The translations under genes and the position numbers were made by a program. The notes below the pieces were generated by a model. That model saw only the letters and a list, made by a program, of their open reading frames with translations. It searched no databases and was not told the origin of the DNA. A stretch of DNA of 64,000 nt from CAYNJG01 sp965216885 (GTDB lineage: Bacteria > Planctomycetota > Planctomycetia > Pirellulales > Pirellulaceae), in assembly GCA_965216885.1 (NCBI GenBank), contig OZ244209.1, forward strand, positions 6,820,001-6,884,000, read 5' to 3'. Positions 26,189 to 34,658 of this stretch are shown in pieces (within the stretch, counting starts at the first letter, position 1; each line of letters begins with the position of its first letter).

Positions 26189-29100
26189 ATGTCGCTCGGC
26201 TCCATCGATCAGCAAATTGCCTTCGCTCTGGAAGCCTTTCATCGCGAGCATCTGGACGAGGAAACGCTGGCGAATGCTCTCCGCGTGTGCCTCGAATCCG
26301 GCCAGTCCGTCGACGATTACCTCCTCCAGTCCCGTGCAATAACGCGGGGAAACGTGGAAAGCATCGTCGATTTTCTGCAGGAACAGGAATTGGGCGAAGA
26401 GGCATGGGACAGCGTGCCAGACGCGCTGTTTGGTCAGCTCAAGAACACGCTCGACCGGGTGGGCTCGGGAAGCGAATTGCCAGGCAGCCGTACACCGCAC
26501 GGCAGATCGAACGCTGCAACCTCTAATGCGCCTGATTCCAACTCGCCTGATTCCAACGCACCAGGTTCCAGTACTTCGGAATCGAAGTCCGCCAACGAAG
26601 TGGCTCGATTTGACATCCTGCAGTCCCACGCTCGCGGCGGACTGGGCGAGGTCTTTGTGGCCCATGATCGGCAACTGCAACGACGCGTTGCCATCAAACA
26701 GATTCGCGAACGTTGGCTGGAAAGTATCGAATACCGCGAACGATTCCTGCGGGAAGCTGAAATTACCGCGCGACTGGAACACCCTGGCGTCGTGCCCGTC
26801 TACGCGATGGGCGAGAACTCGGACGGCAATCCCTACTACGCCATGCGACTCGTACGCGGCGACAGTTTGCAGGTAGCCATCGAGGCGTTTCATCAGGAAT
26901 TCGTTCAACCCGGTGGACTGGACGCGCGACTGAAGCTTCGTCAGCTCCTGGGGCAGTTCGTTGATGTTTGCAACACGATCGGTTACGCCCACAGTCGAGG
27001 AATCATTCACCGCGATATCAAACCCGCGAACATCATGCTGGGCAAGTATGGCGAGACGCTGGTCGTCGATTGGGGACTCGCCAAATTCGCCGGCGCCGAC
27101 GAACGACGCCTGGACAGTGAATCGATGATCGACCTTGGGTCCGGCAGCGGATCGGCGCCAACCCGACTGGGCAGCGCCGTCGGGACGCCGCAGTACATGA
27201 GCCCCGAACAGGCATCGGGCGCCGTGCATCGAATCGCTCCGGCCAGCGACGTCTACTGTCTGGGTGCAACTCTTTATCACCTGCTAACCGGCCGACCACC
27301 GCATGACGCGCCGGCTAACGAAGTACTGGAACAGATTCGCCACGGTACGTTCCGTCGCCCCCGGGAAACCACCAGCATTCCGCCGGCGCTTGAATCCATT
27401 TGCCTGAAGGCCATGGCGCTGCATCGCCATGAACGCTATCCCTCGGCCAACGAACTGAAAGAGGACGTGGAACGCTGGCTGGGCGATGAACGCGTGCTGG
27501 CGCATGAGGATTCGTCGCTGGAGCGTGTTGGTCGTTGGAGTCGGCGACATCGAACCGGACTGGTCGCACTGGCCGTCGCGACGGTGCTGTTGAGTCTGGG
27601 CGCGGCCGCCGGCACGTACTACTGGAGTCACGATGCACAACGGAATCTGGAACTGAAGCAGCAGCGGGAAACACGCATCGCAGCAACGGAAGCAACCGCC
27701 AATTCGCTGTACGCCACCTCGCTGCGGGCCATGAAAGAAGGTAACTACGAGACCGCCGCCAGTGCGTTGGGACAGGCTTGCGATGCGCTGATGTCCGAAC
27801 CCGAACTGTCCGATCGGCTCACGCTGTCCCGACAGGCGCTGCAAGTTGCCGAGAGCCTGAGCAACTATGAAGCGGCCTCCATTTTGGGCCAGGAGTCGAT
27901 GGGCACCGAACAGGACGCACTCAGTTACGGCACGCTGCGTAATGCGCTCACGGCACTCGGTGTGTTTCAACACGGCGACTGGTGGAATCATCTGCCGGCC
28001 GAATACATGAGTGCCGCCGAACTGGATCGACTGCGCGATCGCATCTATTCCGATCTGTTGATGATGAATGTGTTGCGCATGAAGCTGCTCCTCTACACGT
28101 TGGCGAAGGAACAGGTTTCCAATCCCGTGTCGGCGATCGCATCGTTCGCAACGTCGGGCAAACCGTTTCGCAGCCCACTGGTTGTCCAGGAGGTAGACGG
28201 GTGCCTGGAGTTTATTGAATTTGTGCAAGGCTATCGGCCAGCGGCAAGTCTGGTTTGGTCTCGCGACTTCCTGAACGATCTGAAAGCAGGGAAAACCGTC
28301 GAACTGGACGCGCACGGGATCGAATACGCCAACTCGACAGACGCCATGCTGATCGGCCTGTTTGGCGCCGCGGAACAACACACCGATCTGATTGGTCGCG
28401 TCATCCGCAGTCCCATTCGCGAAGACCCTGATATGGTCGACGAGGCATTTCAGGCTGCCTGCCTGTTGGATCCCAACAACTACGTTCTGCACGCGATGTA
28501 CGCCGCCGTTCGCTTCTCGGATGGTGACTATGGCGGTGCACAGGATACTGCGTCACAGGCGATCGCCATCCGCCCGGAGGCCCACTGGGCTTATCTGATT
28601 CGTTCCAAATCGCTCTATTTTGAGTCGCGGTTCGTCGAGAAGACCAAGCTCAGTGACGCGATCAAAGACCGACAGAAAAAGCAGCTTCTGCAGTTGTCGA
28701 TTCAGGACAGCAATCGCGCCCTGCTGCTGGCCCCGCACGATCCGCTCTCGCATCTGTTTCACGGTAACGCGATTTACGAACTCCGTGGCGTCGAGGACGC
28801 GGCAGCCAACTGGATTCGTTACTTCGAACTGGCTCGTGATGCCAACCTGCTCGCCAACCTGTCTCTCCTCCGGTTCGACAGTACCGAACTGCGGCGAAAA
28901 CATGCGATTGCGAATAGCCGATTCAAACGAGGCCAACGCGGGCCCGGCATTGTCGGGCTGCTGGCCATTTGCCGGTTTGAGAAACGCGATTACGCGAAAG
29001 CGATAGGAGCATGCGACGAGCTGCTACGTGTTCATCCAAACGATGCTTTTGGGTTTGCCGTTCGCGGAGCCGCTCGGCTGCGACTGGGCGAGGACGACCT

Positions 29101-29929
29101 GGCGGAAAGCGATCTGCAACGCGCGATGGAACTCGATCCGGAACGCTTCTTCGCCCAACAGCATCACGCGATACTCCTGGAATCACGGCAGGCGTGGGAA
29201 GCAGCCGCTGCCCGCTGGGAGGCAGCCAGTCGCTGTGCGCGAAATCAGCTACAGAGGACGGCCGCCGATTTTGGCAAGTGTCGGGCTCTAATCGAATTGG
29301 ACCGCATCGATGAAGTGAAGTCCGTCGTGATGGCCGGCATCGAACGACACCCGGACGCCGATTGGCAACGCATCGCACGCCGCAGTGACCAGCTGGCCGA
29401 CATGACAGCGGAGATGCTGGGCGCGTGGACTCAGCACCCCACGATCAATTCCACCATTAAACGTCTGCCACTGTTCAATGGCGGTTTCGAACTGGGCTTT
29501 GAAAAGCACTGGGCCAACGCTCGCGGCAAACCTCTTTGGTGGAATCGTGCGGGTTGTCGTTCCCGCGCTACGATTGCCAGCGACCAGCAACACACGGCAT
29601 TGAAAATCGAGCATCAGTCACCGCGCCAGGAAGGTAGTTTCGCCACGACCGAACAGACGATTCCCTGCCTGCCCGGCAAACATCGCTACCGAATTCAATG
29701 TCAGGCAAGAGGCGAAAACGTTTCCAAGCAGGCAATCTCGATTGTGGTGAACGCCAATTGGGAGAATCCCGTTCTCGAGATGCGATCCGGCTCGTGGGAC
29801 TGGACGGAACTGTCCGCCGAGTTCGAACATGCGGCCAATGACGACTCCCAGACGATGAACATCTCCATCGTGTCACAGGCGCCGGGAATCGTGTGGCTGG
29901 ACGATCTGTCGATCGACGTCGTGAACTAG
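26189..29929 (+). CDS. Ser/Thr protein kinase with membrane anchor, TPR and C-terminal jelly-roll-like domain
   Basis: The 1246-residue protein has an N-terminal helical region (1-90), a Ser/Asn/Pro linker, and a Hanks-type kinase domain (about 141-435). Visible kinase marks are the Gly loop (ARGGLGEV), Lys170 in VAIK, HRDIKPAN with Asp276, DWG in place of DFG (Asp294), and GTPQYMSPEQASG. A single membrane segment follows near 457-480 (GLVALAVATVLLSLGAAAG). The outer part holds TPR-like repeats (to ~1060) and ends in a beta-rich domain (FNGGFELGFEKHWANA ... IVWLDDLSIDV) like carbohydrate-binding jelly rolls. The ATG at 26189 is preferred to TTG at 26159. Likely an envelope-sensing kinase paired with the divergent sigma factor. 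Confidence 0.92.
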   Translation: MSLGSIDQQIAFALEAFHREHLDEETLANALRVCLESGQSVDDYLLQSRAITRGNVESIVDFLQEQELGEEAWDSVPDALFGQLKNTLDRVGSGSELPGSRTPHGRSNAATSNAPDSNSPDSNAPGSSTSESKSANEVARFDILQSHARGGLGEVFVAHDRQLQRRVAIKQIRERWLESIEYRERFLREAEITARLEHPGVVPVYAMGENSDGNPYYAMRLVRGDSLQVAIEAFHQEFVQPGGLDARLKLRQLLGQFVDVCNTIGYAHSRGIIHRDIKPANIMLGKYGETLVVDWGLAKFAGADERRLDSESMIDLGSGSGSAPTRLGSAVGTPQYMSPEQASGAVHRIAPASDVYCLGATLYHLLTGRPPHDAPANEVLEQIRHGTFRRPRETTSIPPALESICLKAMALHRHERYPSANELKEDVERWLGDERVLAHEDSSLERVGRWSRRHRTGLVALAVATVLLSLGAAAGTYYWSHDAQRNLELKQQRETRIAATEATANSLYATSLRAMKEGNYETAASALGQACDALMSEPELSDRLTLSRQALQVAESLSNYEAASILGQESMGTEQDALSYGTLRNALTALGVFQHGDWWNHLPAEYMSAAELDRLRDRIYSDLLMMNVLRMKLLLYTLAKEQVSNPVSAIASFATSGKPFRSPLVVQEVDGCLEFIEFVQGYRPAASLVWSRDFLNDLKAGKTVELDAHGIEYANSTDAMLIGLFGAAEQHTDLIGRVIRSPIREDPDMVDEAFQAACLLDPNNYVLHAMYAAVRFSDGDYGGAQDTASQAIAIRPEAHWAYLIRSKSLYFESRFVEKTKLSDAIKDRQKKQLLQLSIQDSNRALLLAPHDPLSHLFHGNAIYELRGVEDAAANWIRYFELARDANLLANLSLLRFDSTELRRKHAIANSRFKRGQRGPGIVGLLAICRFEKRDYAKAIGACDELLRVHPNDAFGFAVRGAARLRLGEDDLAESDLQRAMELDPERFFAQQHHAILLESRQAWEAAAARWEAASRCARNQLQRTAADFGKCRALIELDRIDEVKSVVMAGIERHPDADWQRIARRSDQLADMTAEMLGAWTQHPTINSTIKRLPLFNGGFELGFEKHWANARGKPLWWNRAGCRSRATIASDQQHTALKIEHQSPRQEGSFATTEQTIPCLPGKHRYRIQCQARGENVSKQAISIVVNANWENPVLEMRSGSWDWTELSAEFEHAANDDSQTMNISIVSQAPGIVWLDDLSIDVVN

Positions 29930-30059
29930 CCGCCGAATGGGATCACCTCAAAAAAGAAAGGTTCGAACTCCGCCGGTCGTTCAGTGGCCAAGGAATTGGC
30001 TCGACCTTTGTTCGCCCGCTTCGCAGGTACTATCGATTCATCTGAATTCCCATCCGCGT

Positions 30060-30410
30060 TCATATCAGCGTTACCGACTGAGGCGTTTTCTGATCGTTCC
30101 AGCTCCTCGAAATATGCCTCGAGTTGAGATGGAAACCGATGGGACCTCCCGGTTCTAGCGATTGGAATTTCCACGAATGCACAGGGTCACAGAGTCCGCC
30201 GCGTCCGTTGTTACCTTGCCACTGCGGTAACAACGATGTTGCCTTCTCCATGTCAGGACAAGATCGGCACACGGAAGGGGTGATTTCGGAGCTCAATACC
30301 TGGCCTGCGTTACCCTCCACACGGACGCTCAAGACAACGTGTTCACCCCCGTCGCCCCTCCGCTGGATGCCAAGGTAGTTGGCTAAACTTTCCTCGTAAG
30401 AAACTCGCAT
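30060..30410 (-). pseudogene. Recurrent small ORF, probable mobile-element-associated remnant
   Basis: A 116-codon frame begins MRVSYEESLANYLGIQRRGD and continues VVLSVRVEGNAGQVLSSEI, with GRGGLCDPVHSWKFQ further on. From memory, very similar short frames recur in many bacterial genomes close to group II intron/reverse-transcriptase or other repeated elements, where they are probably part of a repeated DNA rather than a real protein. No reverse transcriptase is present here. I therefore call it a remnant. It is low-hydrophobicity, has no domain and no good ribosome site. Confidence 0.35.
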
Positions 30411-30458
30411 TACCTATTCCAAGCCGGTTTCATCTCGGCGCACCCCACCCCCTTTATC

Positions 30459-30476
30459 TCCCTCAAGAAAGAGGGA
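30459..30476. terminator. Small inverted repeat downstream of the 30514-31827 gene
   Basis: TCCCTC and GAGGGA form a perfect 6-bp stem around a 6-nt loop. It lies 38 bp past the stop of the leftward gene, where a terminator is expected, but no T-run follows, so termination is doubtful. Confidence 0.25.
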
Positions 30477-30513
30477 AAAGTAGCCTGACCCTCTTTCCCT
30501 CGCCCACAAGACT

Positions 30514-31827
30514 TCAGCGATCGCTTCTTCGTGGATTTCCCGGAGTTTCGACCTGTGTGATTCGCTTCACGATTCGTCGTCTAATTTCCTCCAGTTCTCC
30601 TCCATCGACGAACGAATGCACTCCACCGTACCCAGGAACTTCCTTGTAGGTCCGAGTAATTGATATTTTTCCAAGAATTCGTTCGAGCCGCTTTGGCGGC
30701 ACAAGCGCCGAAAACACTTCCTTGCCGTCCCGAATCTGTAACTCCCGTCGAACGTAGTGCTTTGCCACATTCACAGCCGTCTGCAATTTCGCACTTTCGG
30801 TCAAAAGTTGACGGAGTGACATATTGTTCCCCGCCAATGTGAACGCGAATGCGTGGCTATTGCCGACAAACACGAGATGCTGAAAAACGATCTGACGATA
30901 TCGAAGGCGCTGCTCGGTAGTCAGGTATTTGTTCGTCGCATCCAATGCGTCCTTGAACACCTTTTCCCACGCGTGAAAGTCTGATTTGAGTTCCCTCATT
31001 GCCGCGTCGTGCCTCGCATAGATGCCACGAAGCTCAGCTCCTCCATCCATGATTTCGAACATTGCAAATTCCCGCAGCAGGTGTGGCTTTGCCTCATTGA
31101 GAATTTTCGTCTGTTCGACGGTCAGCCCCAAATCTACTTGCACTTTGGGACGAAACAAAAGGTGCAGGAAGGTGTCGCTGAAGTTAATGCCCGGCATGAT
31201 CGTCACGGACGATCGCCGAGCCGCGTCCTCCCCCCAGGTCAGACCACCCTCAAACTGTTCGCCTACCAACTTGGGCACTTCAAATCGGCTTTTCAGAACG
31301 AGGTCACAAATTTCGTGATATCCTGCCTGCAAAACACGTTCTTCTTGATCAGCTTTAAGCTTGTTCCGCAGTTCAACCGCTGCAACGTAGTCCTTTATCG
31401 GAATTCGATCTTCCAAATTATGCAATCGAATGAAGTCATCGATGGAGCCACCCAGAACCAACCCTAGCGACAGCTTTCGGCGAAAATCATCGTGATGTTT
31501 TTCATCCATTTGGGCGAGGCAGAATTCCATTATCTTCTCATTTATCGCACGAACTTCCGCAGTACGCTCTTTGAAAGTCGATTGAAAATACTTTGCGGGG
31601 TCAGCTTGCTGCTGTCCCTGACTCTGCCCAATTAAGTGCTGGTACTGACTCGAATGAAACCGCTGCCGGTATGCATCCGCTACTCTCCGGGCATCCACGT
31701 CATAGGTGAGCGCATTGTCCGGTAGCATCAAAATGCCGATGGCCGGCACGAGGATACCCGGCTGCACCGCGTGCGTCGTGCTTGTCATGAGCAAGAGCGT
31801 GGTGACCAGGAAGAACGTCTTTGACAT
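30514..31827 (-). CDS. Secreted protein of unknown function, alpha-helical, with LTxEQ motifs
   Basis: The 437-residue protein has a clear signal peptide (KTFFLVTTLLLMTSTTHA). It is mostly charged helix and carries LGLTVEQTKILNEAKP (about residue 235) and LTTEQRLRYRQIVFQHL (about 310). These resemble the L-T-x-x-Q element of secreted helical proteins common in planctomycetes. I do not recognise a defined family. The ATG at 31827 has AAGGAAG ahead of it; a longer frame from 31851 is less likely. It follows the gene at 31830 by only 2 bp, so the two form an operon. Base composition is more AT-rich than the flanking core genes. Confidence 0.7.
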   Translation of the reverse strand: MSKTFFLVTTLLLMTSTTHAVQPGILVPAIGILMLPDNALTYDVDARRVADAYRQRFHSSQYQHLIGQSQGQQQADPAKYFQSTFKERTAEVRAINEKIMEFCLAQMDEKHHDDFRRKLSLGLVLGGSIDDFIRLHNLEDRIPIKDYVAAVELRNKLKADQEERVLQAGYHEICDLVLKSRFEVPKLVGEQFEGGLTWGEDAARRSSVTIMPGINFSDTFLHLLFRPKVQVDLGLTVEQTKILNEAKPHLLREFAMFEIMDGGAELRGIYARHDAAMRELKSDFHAWEKVFKDALDATNKYLTTEQRLRYRQIVFQHLVFVGNSHAFAFTLAGNNMSLRQLLTESAKLQTAVNVAKHYVRRELQIRDGKEVFSALVPPKRLERILGKISITRTYKEVPGYGGVHSFVDGGELEEIRRRIVKRITQVETPGNPRRSDR

Positions 31828-31829
31828 TG

Positions 31830-32783
31830 TTAGCTTCCTTTCCATATCCACGTCACGGATTCCGTAGTCTCTTTAATAACCTTGGAGCCGACTTGCACTC
31901 CGGGGACAGCCGACCAGCCCGCCCCCTGAGTTGCGACACCTGACTCAATCTTAACCCGGCCAGTCGGCCCCAATTCTGCCGGCTGGATAGTATCTCCTGC
32001 CGTAGGGGAAAGGCTATAAGCGGGCCCCATCAGCCATCCGTCGACATACACGATCCATTTAATGGGATCGAAAGGGTAGAGAGCAGGGTCGAATTGCACG
32101 ACGAAATTAAAATCGTCTTCTCCCCAATCGACATTACTATAAGCTGCCGGCTCGTTCCCTGGAAAGAAACTTTGGCCCTGCGACTCCCTTTGTGAAACCT
32201 TGACCTGAATGGCGAAGGCCAGAGTTTCTTGCTTTCCATTTTGGGCTACCACCGCTTCGGATGCACCTGAGAAATCTTCTTCAACGGTTTCATGACCGCC
32301 ATTCGTGTTCTTGATGTACGCATTCCAGTCAACAAAGATGCCCGCTTTTGCATACTCGAAGGCCGGAAGCGCATGGCCCGCTGTCCCCAGCGTCCACATT
32401 TTGCCGGACGCATCACCAATCCTACCAACTGATGCTGTTTTGTACGGGGACTTTCCCGGAAACACGAAACCAGAATGGTGCAAATCAGCAGGGACATCCC
32501 CCGCATCAGTGTCATAGGTTATTCGCCACGATGTACCGGGCGCAGTAGCAGGGACGAGCGAGATGTCAGTATCCGTCGCAGTGACACCAAACTGAGCTTC
32601 TGTATGAGCGCTGATCAATGTGAAGTCCGCTGCGTTGCTACTCCCGCAGATCGAGGACAAACAGATCAATAGACAAAGTGTGTTCGCAATCGCGGCACGA
32701 TAGCTTCTGGTGCAGCTGAGCCCGGCCAACTGCGCGCTAGAAATACACGGCAAAGCCCGAACGCGGACCGGTGCTACACTCAA
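31830..32783 (-). CDS. Secreted protein of unknown function, beta-rich
   Basis: This 317-codon frame opens with a TTG at 32783. A signal peptide-like stretch lies at residues ~30-50 (AIANTLCLLICLSSICGSSNAA), so the true start is probably inside the first 30 codons, where only TTG/GTG candidates exist. The mature part is beta-rich (FTLISAHTEAQFGVTATDTD; SWRITYDTDAGDVPADLHHSGFVF; FNFVVQFDPALYPFDP) with no family I recognise and no C-terminal sorting signal. It is coupled to the downstream secreted protein by a 2-bp gap. Neighbouring repeats and IS remnants suggest acquisition. Confidence 0.6.
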   Translation of the reverse strand: MSVAPVRVRALPCISSAQLAGLSCTRSYRAAIANTLCLLICLSSICGSSNAADFTLISAHTEAQFGVTATDTDISLVPATAPGTSWRITYDTDAGDVPADLHHSGFVFPGKSPYKTASVGRIGDASGKMWTLGTAGHALPAFEYAKAGIFVDWNAYIKNTNGGHETVEEDFSGASEAVVAQNGKQETLAFAIQVKVSQRESQGQSFFPGNEPAAYSNVDWGEDDFNFVVQFDPALYPFDPIKWIVYVDGWLMGPAYSLSPTAGDTIQPAELGPTGRVKIESGVATQGAGWSAVPGVQVGSKVIKETTESVTWIWKGS

Positions 32784-32788
32784 GCATC

Positions 32789-32812
32789 GGAGTAAGGGAG
32801 TAAGGGAGTAAG
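32789..32812. repeat. Three tandem copies of GGAGTAAG
   Basis: Perfect 8-bp units lie at 32789-32796, 32797-32804 and 32805-32812, immediately upstream of the proposed TTG start of the gene at 31830. The period is not a multiple of three, so the copy number would change spacing or frame. Confidence 0.85.
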
Positions 32813-32959
32813 AAATCGTATCGCATCACATTAGACCTCATAAGAGCCAAGACACCCTCGATGGCGCGGAAACTAAACCTTCGGTGTGAACAGACTATTG
32901 ACAATACGTTCACACTCATGGTTGCCGAAAGACTATATCCAATTCCATCGATTACACAA

Positions 32960-32985
32960 TTGCAATATTGCAAAAATATTGCAAA
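32960..32985. repeat. Perfect palindrome TTGCAATATTGCAA plus half-site copy
   Basis: TTGCAATATTGCAA (32960-32973) equals its own reverse complement, and its right half (ATATTGCAA) is repeated at 32977-32985. It could be an operator for a dimeric regulator or a leftover of a mobile element. No regulator gene is adjacent. Confidence 0.7.
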
Positions 32986-33103
32986 TAACATAAATCGACT
33001 GCTGTCGAGTGGGCGAATGCCCCCCGAACGCCATGCTGGATTGTTTGCCGCTCATTGAATTGGAATTCCCGATTGCCAAAGTAGCCTACTCGACAATCAC
33101 AGG

Positions 33104-33463
33104 GTTCTGTGTGACGAGCAGTACATCGATCGAAAAACGTTAAAAGAGTAAGGTGAAGCGACTGTTCTTGCCCGCCCAAGGAACAGCGGCTTGCTTCACT
33201 CCGTGCTCCGGGCACTCCACTCTCGGGATAGCCGCATTGAGCATCGTCTTGAACTGCATCGTGTCCAGATGACGCCATTTACGCGGCGGCGTGTGATCGT
33301 AACAAGCCAAAGACTTGTTGCAGTCAGGGCAGCAAAACCTGGTACCCTCCGCGTGCTCGACGCGGATATCAACCTGCTGTTTCGCTGTATCCAACTTCAC
33401 ATCTGCAACAAACCAAGGTGACTCAAGCCCTAGAATCTGCTGGTAGAAATCTTTCTCTTCCAT
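33104..33463 (-). pseudogene. Truncated ISL3-family transposase with an in-frame stop
   Basis: The frame starts at ATG 33463 (GGAG seven bases before it) and encodes the ISL3 N-terminal zinc-binding domain: Cys45-x2-Cys48, Cys84-x2-His87, the hallmark WRHLD (residues 63-67), and AGKNSRFTLLF. A TAA at 33140-33142 stops the frame after 107 residues. Translation past it reads RFSIDVLLVTQN, which continues the usual ISL3 sequence (RFTLLFERF-IDVLL), so the stop is a nonsense change of a Glu codon. Similarity fades after about 33104; the DDE catalytic part (some 300 residues) is missing. No terminal inverted repeats were identified. Confidence 0.82.
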
Positions 33464-33541
33464 CGTGGTTCTCCTGCTCGGAGAATTCTACATGACCCAC
33501 AAAATTCCGTCATGGACCTATTTATCTGCGTATTCCAGTGA

Positions 33542-34030
33542 TCATTGACGTTTCGTCGTTAGGTATTCGACCTCCGCCTGCCAGACGCGTAGCGTGTTCG
33601 TGATCTCGGCGAAGCTCTGATTCTGCCTTGCCCATCCGCTTCGTGAGTGCATTAACCTCGTCAACATTTAGTTCCTGCCCAGTCTTGCCAGCGAAGAATA
33701 GTCCGCCGTCTTGCTGTTTGTGTCATCCAGTTCTTCTGGAATTGATTTCGGCAGATAATGGCAACCCTGACGCGCCGTAGCGACCTTCTCGCCAAATGCG
33801 ACCATGCGTGTCCGACCATCTGCTGCGGCAAAACCTCGCCCATGCCGACTTCCATCATGACGGAGCTCACTTGCGCGACAACCGCTTCGAGTCGCTCGAT
33901 CTTCTTCTGAAGCGTTTCGAGCTTTGTCTGGTCGAACGCAGTCGAGAATTGCTTTTTTCGCAATCCAAATGGTTGGCAAAGCGCCGGCGAGTGCTCCTAT
34001 GACGGCACCGCCTAAGCCAGTCAACGCAGA
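33542..34030 (-). pseudogene. Decayed small membrane-anchored coiled-coil protein (several frameshifts)
   Basis: Pieces of one protein can be read across frames. An N-terminal membrane segment (GGAVIGALAGALPTIWIAKK) ends at a run of six A (minus strand, 33953-33958). A shift there leads into a coiled coil (FSTAFDQTKLETLQKKIERL and EAVVAQVSSVMMEVGMG). Then the first frame resumes with YLPKSIPEELDDTNSKTADY, a third frame gives QELNVDEVNALTKRM, and the first frame again ends with VWQAEVEYLTTKRQ and a TGA at 33542. At least four frame changes are needed. The intact protein would be about 160 residues. The upstream start is unclear. A sequencing error could explain the homopolymer shift but not all of them. 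Confidence 0.5.
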
Positions 34031-34658
34031 TTGTGTTTGTCGGTGATTACTCGGAAAACAACAAAGGCACAGGGAGCCTGTTTTCGGGTCGTGGAGACCG
34101 AAGACCACGTTGGCCCAATGCCGCGAGTTGAAGCGGAACAGCCGAGCCATGGCCAGCGTTGCCAAACCAGGATGAACCAAATAATCGCACGGTGAAGAGC
34201 CTGAAGGAACTGATGGCCTCGTGTGAAATGGGCCACTTCCGAATTCTGTAACAGGGCGGTCCCTGGTCCGTAAGTGACACATTGGAGCCTGTCATTTGGT
34301 CCCAGTCATGGGAGCCAGATCACCCGGAATTGTGCCCGTCGGCGGAAACTGTCCCCTGCGAACTTTCCACGATTTGAGCCACCAAACCGGCCATTTTCCA
34401 GCTTTACAAATTGCTTACATCCACTTGGGAACTTTGAGGCATACGATGGCGTCTGAATCTTCGACGAACCGCGGGCAGCTTGGCAAATATCGCCAAATTC
34501 ACCCCAGCAAGACGTATATTTCCGGATCAGTTCGATATACAGGCCACGTTTTGGGCGATTTGCTTCGTCAGTCACCATTTCTGCCGACAACGCACAAAGC
34601 ACGTTGGTGGACCGGTGGAGATGACCGGCATGAACCGCAAGCATTGGAGAAGGCTCTT
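34031..34658. other. Region upstream of the giant secreted protein, no gene supported
   Basis: This stretch of about 630 bp contains overlapping open frames on both strands, including 121 stop-free codons in frame with the giant gene. None has a convincing start, ribosome site or family resemblance. It probably combines element debris (34031-34300) with the promoter and leader of the gene starting at 34659. Confidence 0.45.

Larger units (their letters stand above)
29930..30513. other. Intergenic region with a remnant ORF
   Basis: This 584-bp gap between the kinase and a secreted-protein gene holds the recurrent small ORF at 30060-30410 and a small inverted repeat at 30459-30476. Nothing else was recognised. 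Confidence 0.5.
32784..33103. other. AT-rich intergenic region with short repeats
   Basis: This gap lies between the secreted-protein operon and the ISL3 remnant. It carries a three-copy 8-bp repeat and a 14-bp perfect palindrome, listed separately. No gene was recognised; frames on either strand are short and unlike protein. Confidence 0.5.

Noticed and set aside
27284..28492. A 402-codon frame opposite the Ser/Thr kinase
   Set aside because: The kinase on the plus strand is unambiguous; the opposite frame shows no motif and only GC-rich third-position bias.
29926..30174. An 82-codon minus-strand frame after the kinase gene
   Set aside because: No start site, no conserved motif, and it overlaps the remnant ORF in a different frame.
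33953..33958. Programmed frameshift at the A6 run
   Set aside because: The needed shift is +1, not the -1 expected from a slippery heptamer, and further frame changes follow; decay is the simpler reading.
34047..34295. Several overlapping minus-strand frames of 70-80 codons
   Set aside because: Three frames are open at once, none has a start site or motif, and the segment looks like element debris rather than a gene.
34296..34658. N-terminal extension of the giant secreted protein by 121 codons
   Set aside because: The signal peptide and a good ribosome site begin at 34659; the extension has mixed, non-conserved composition.
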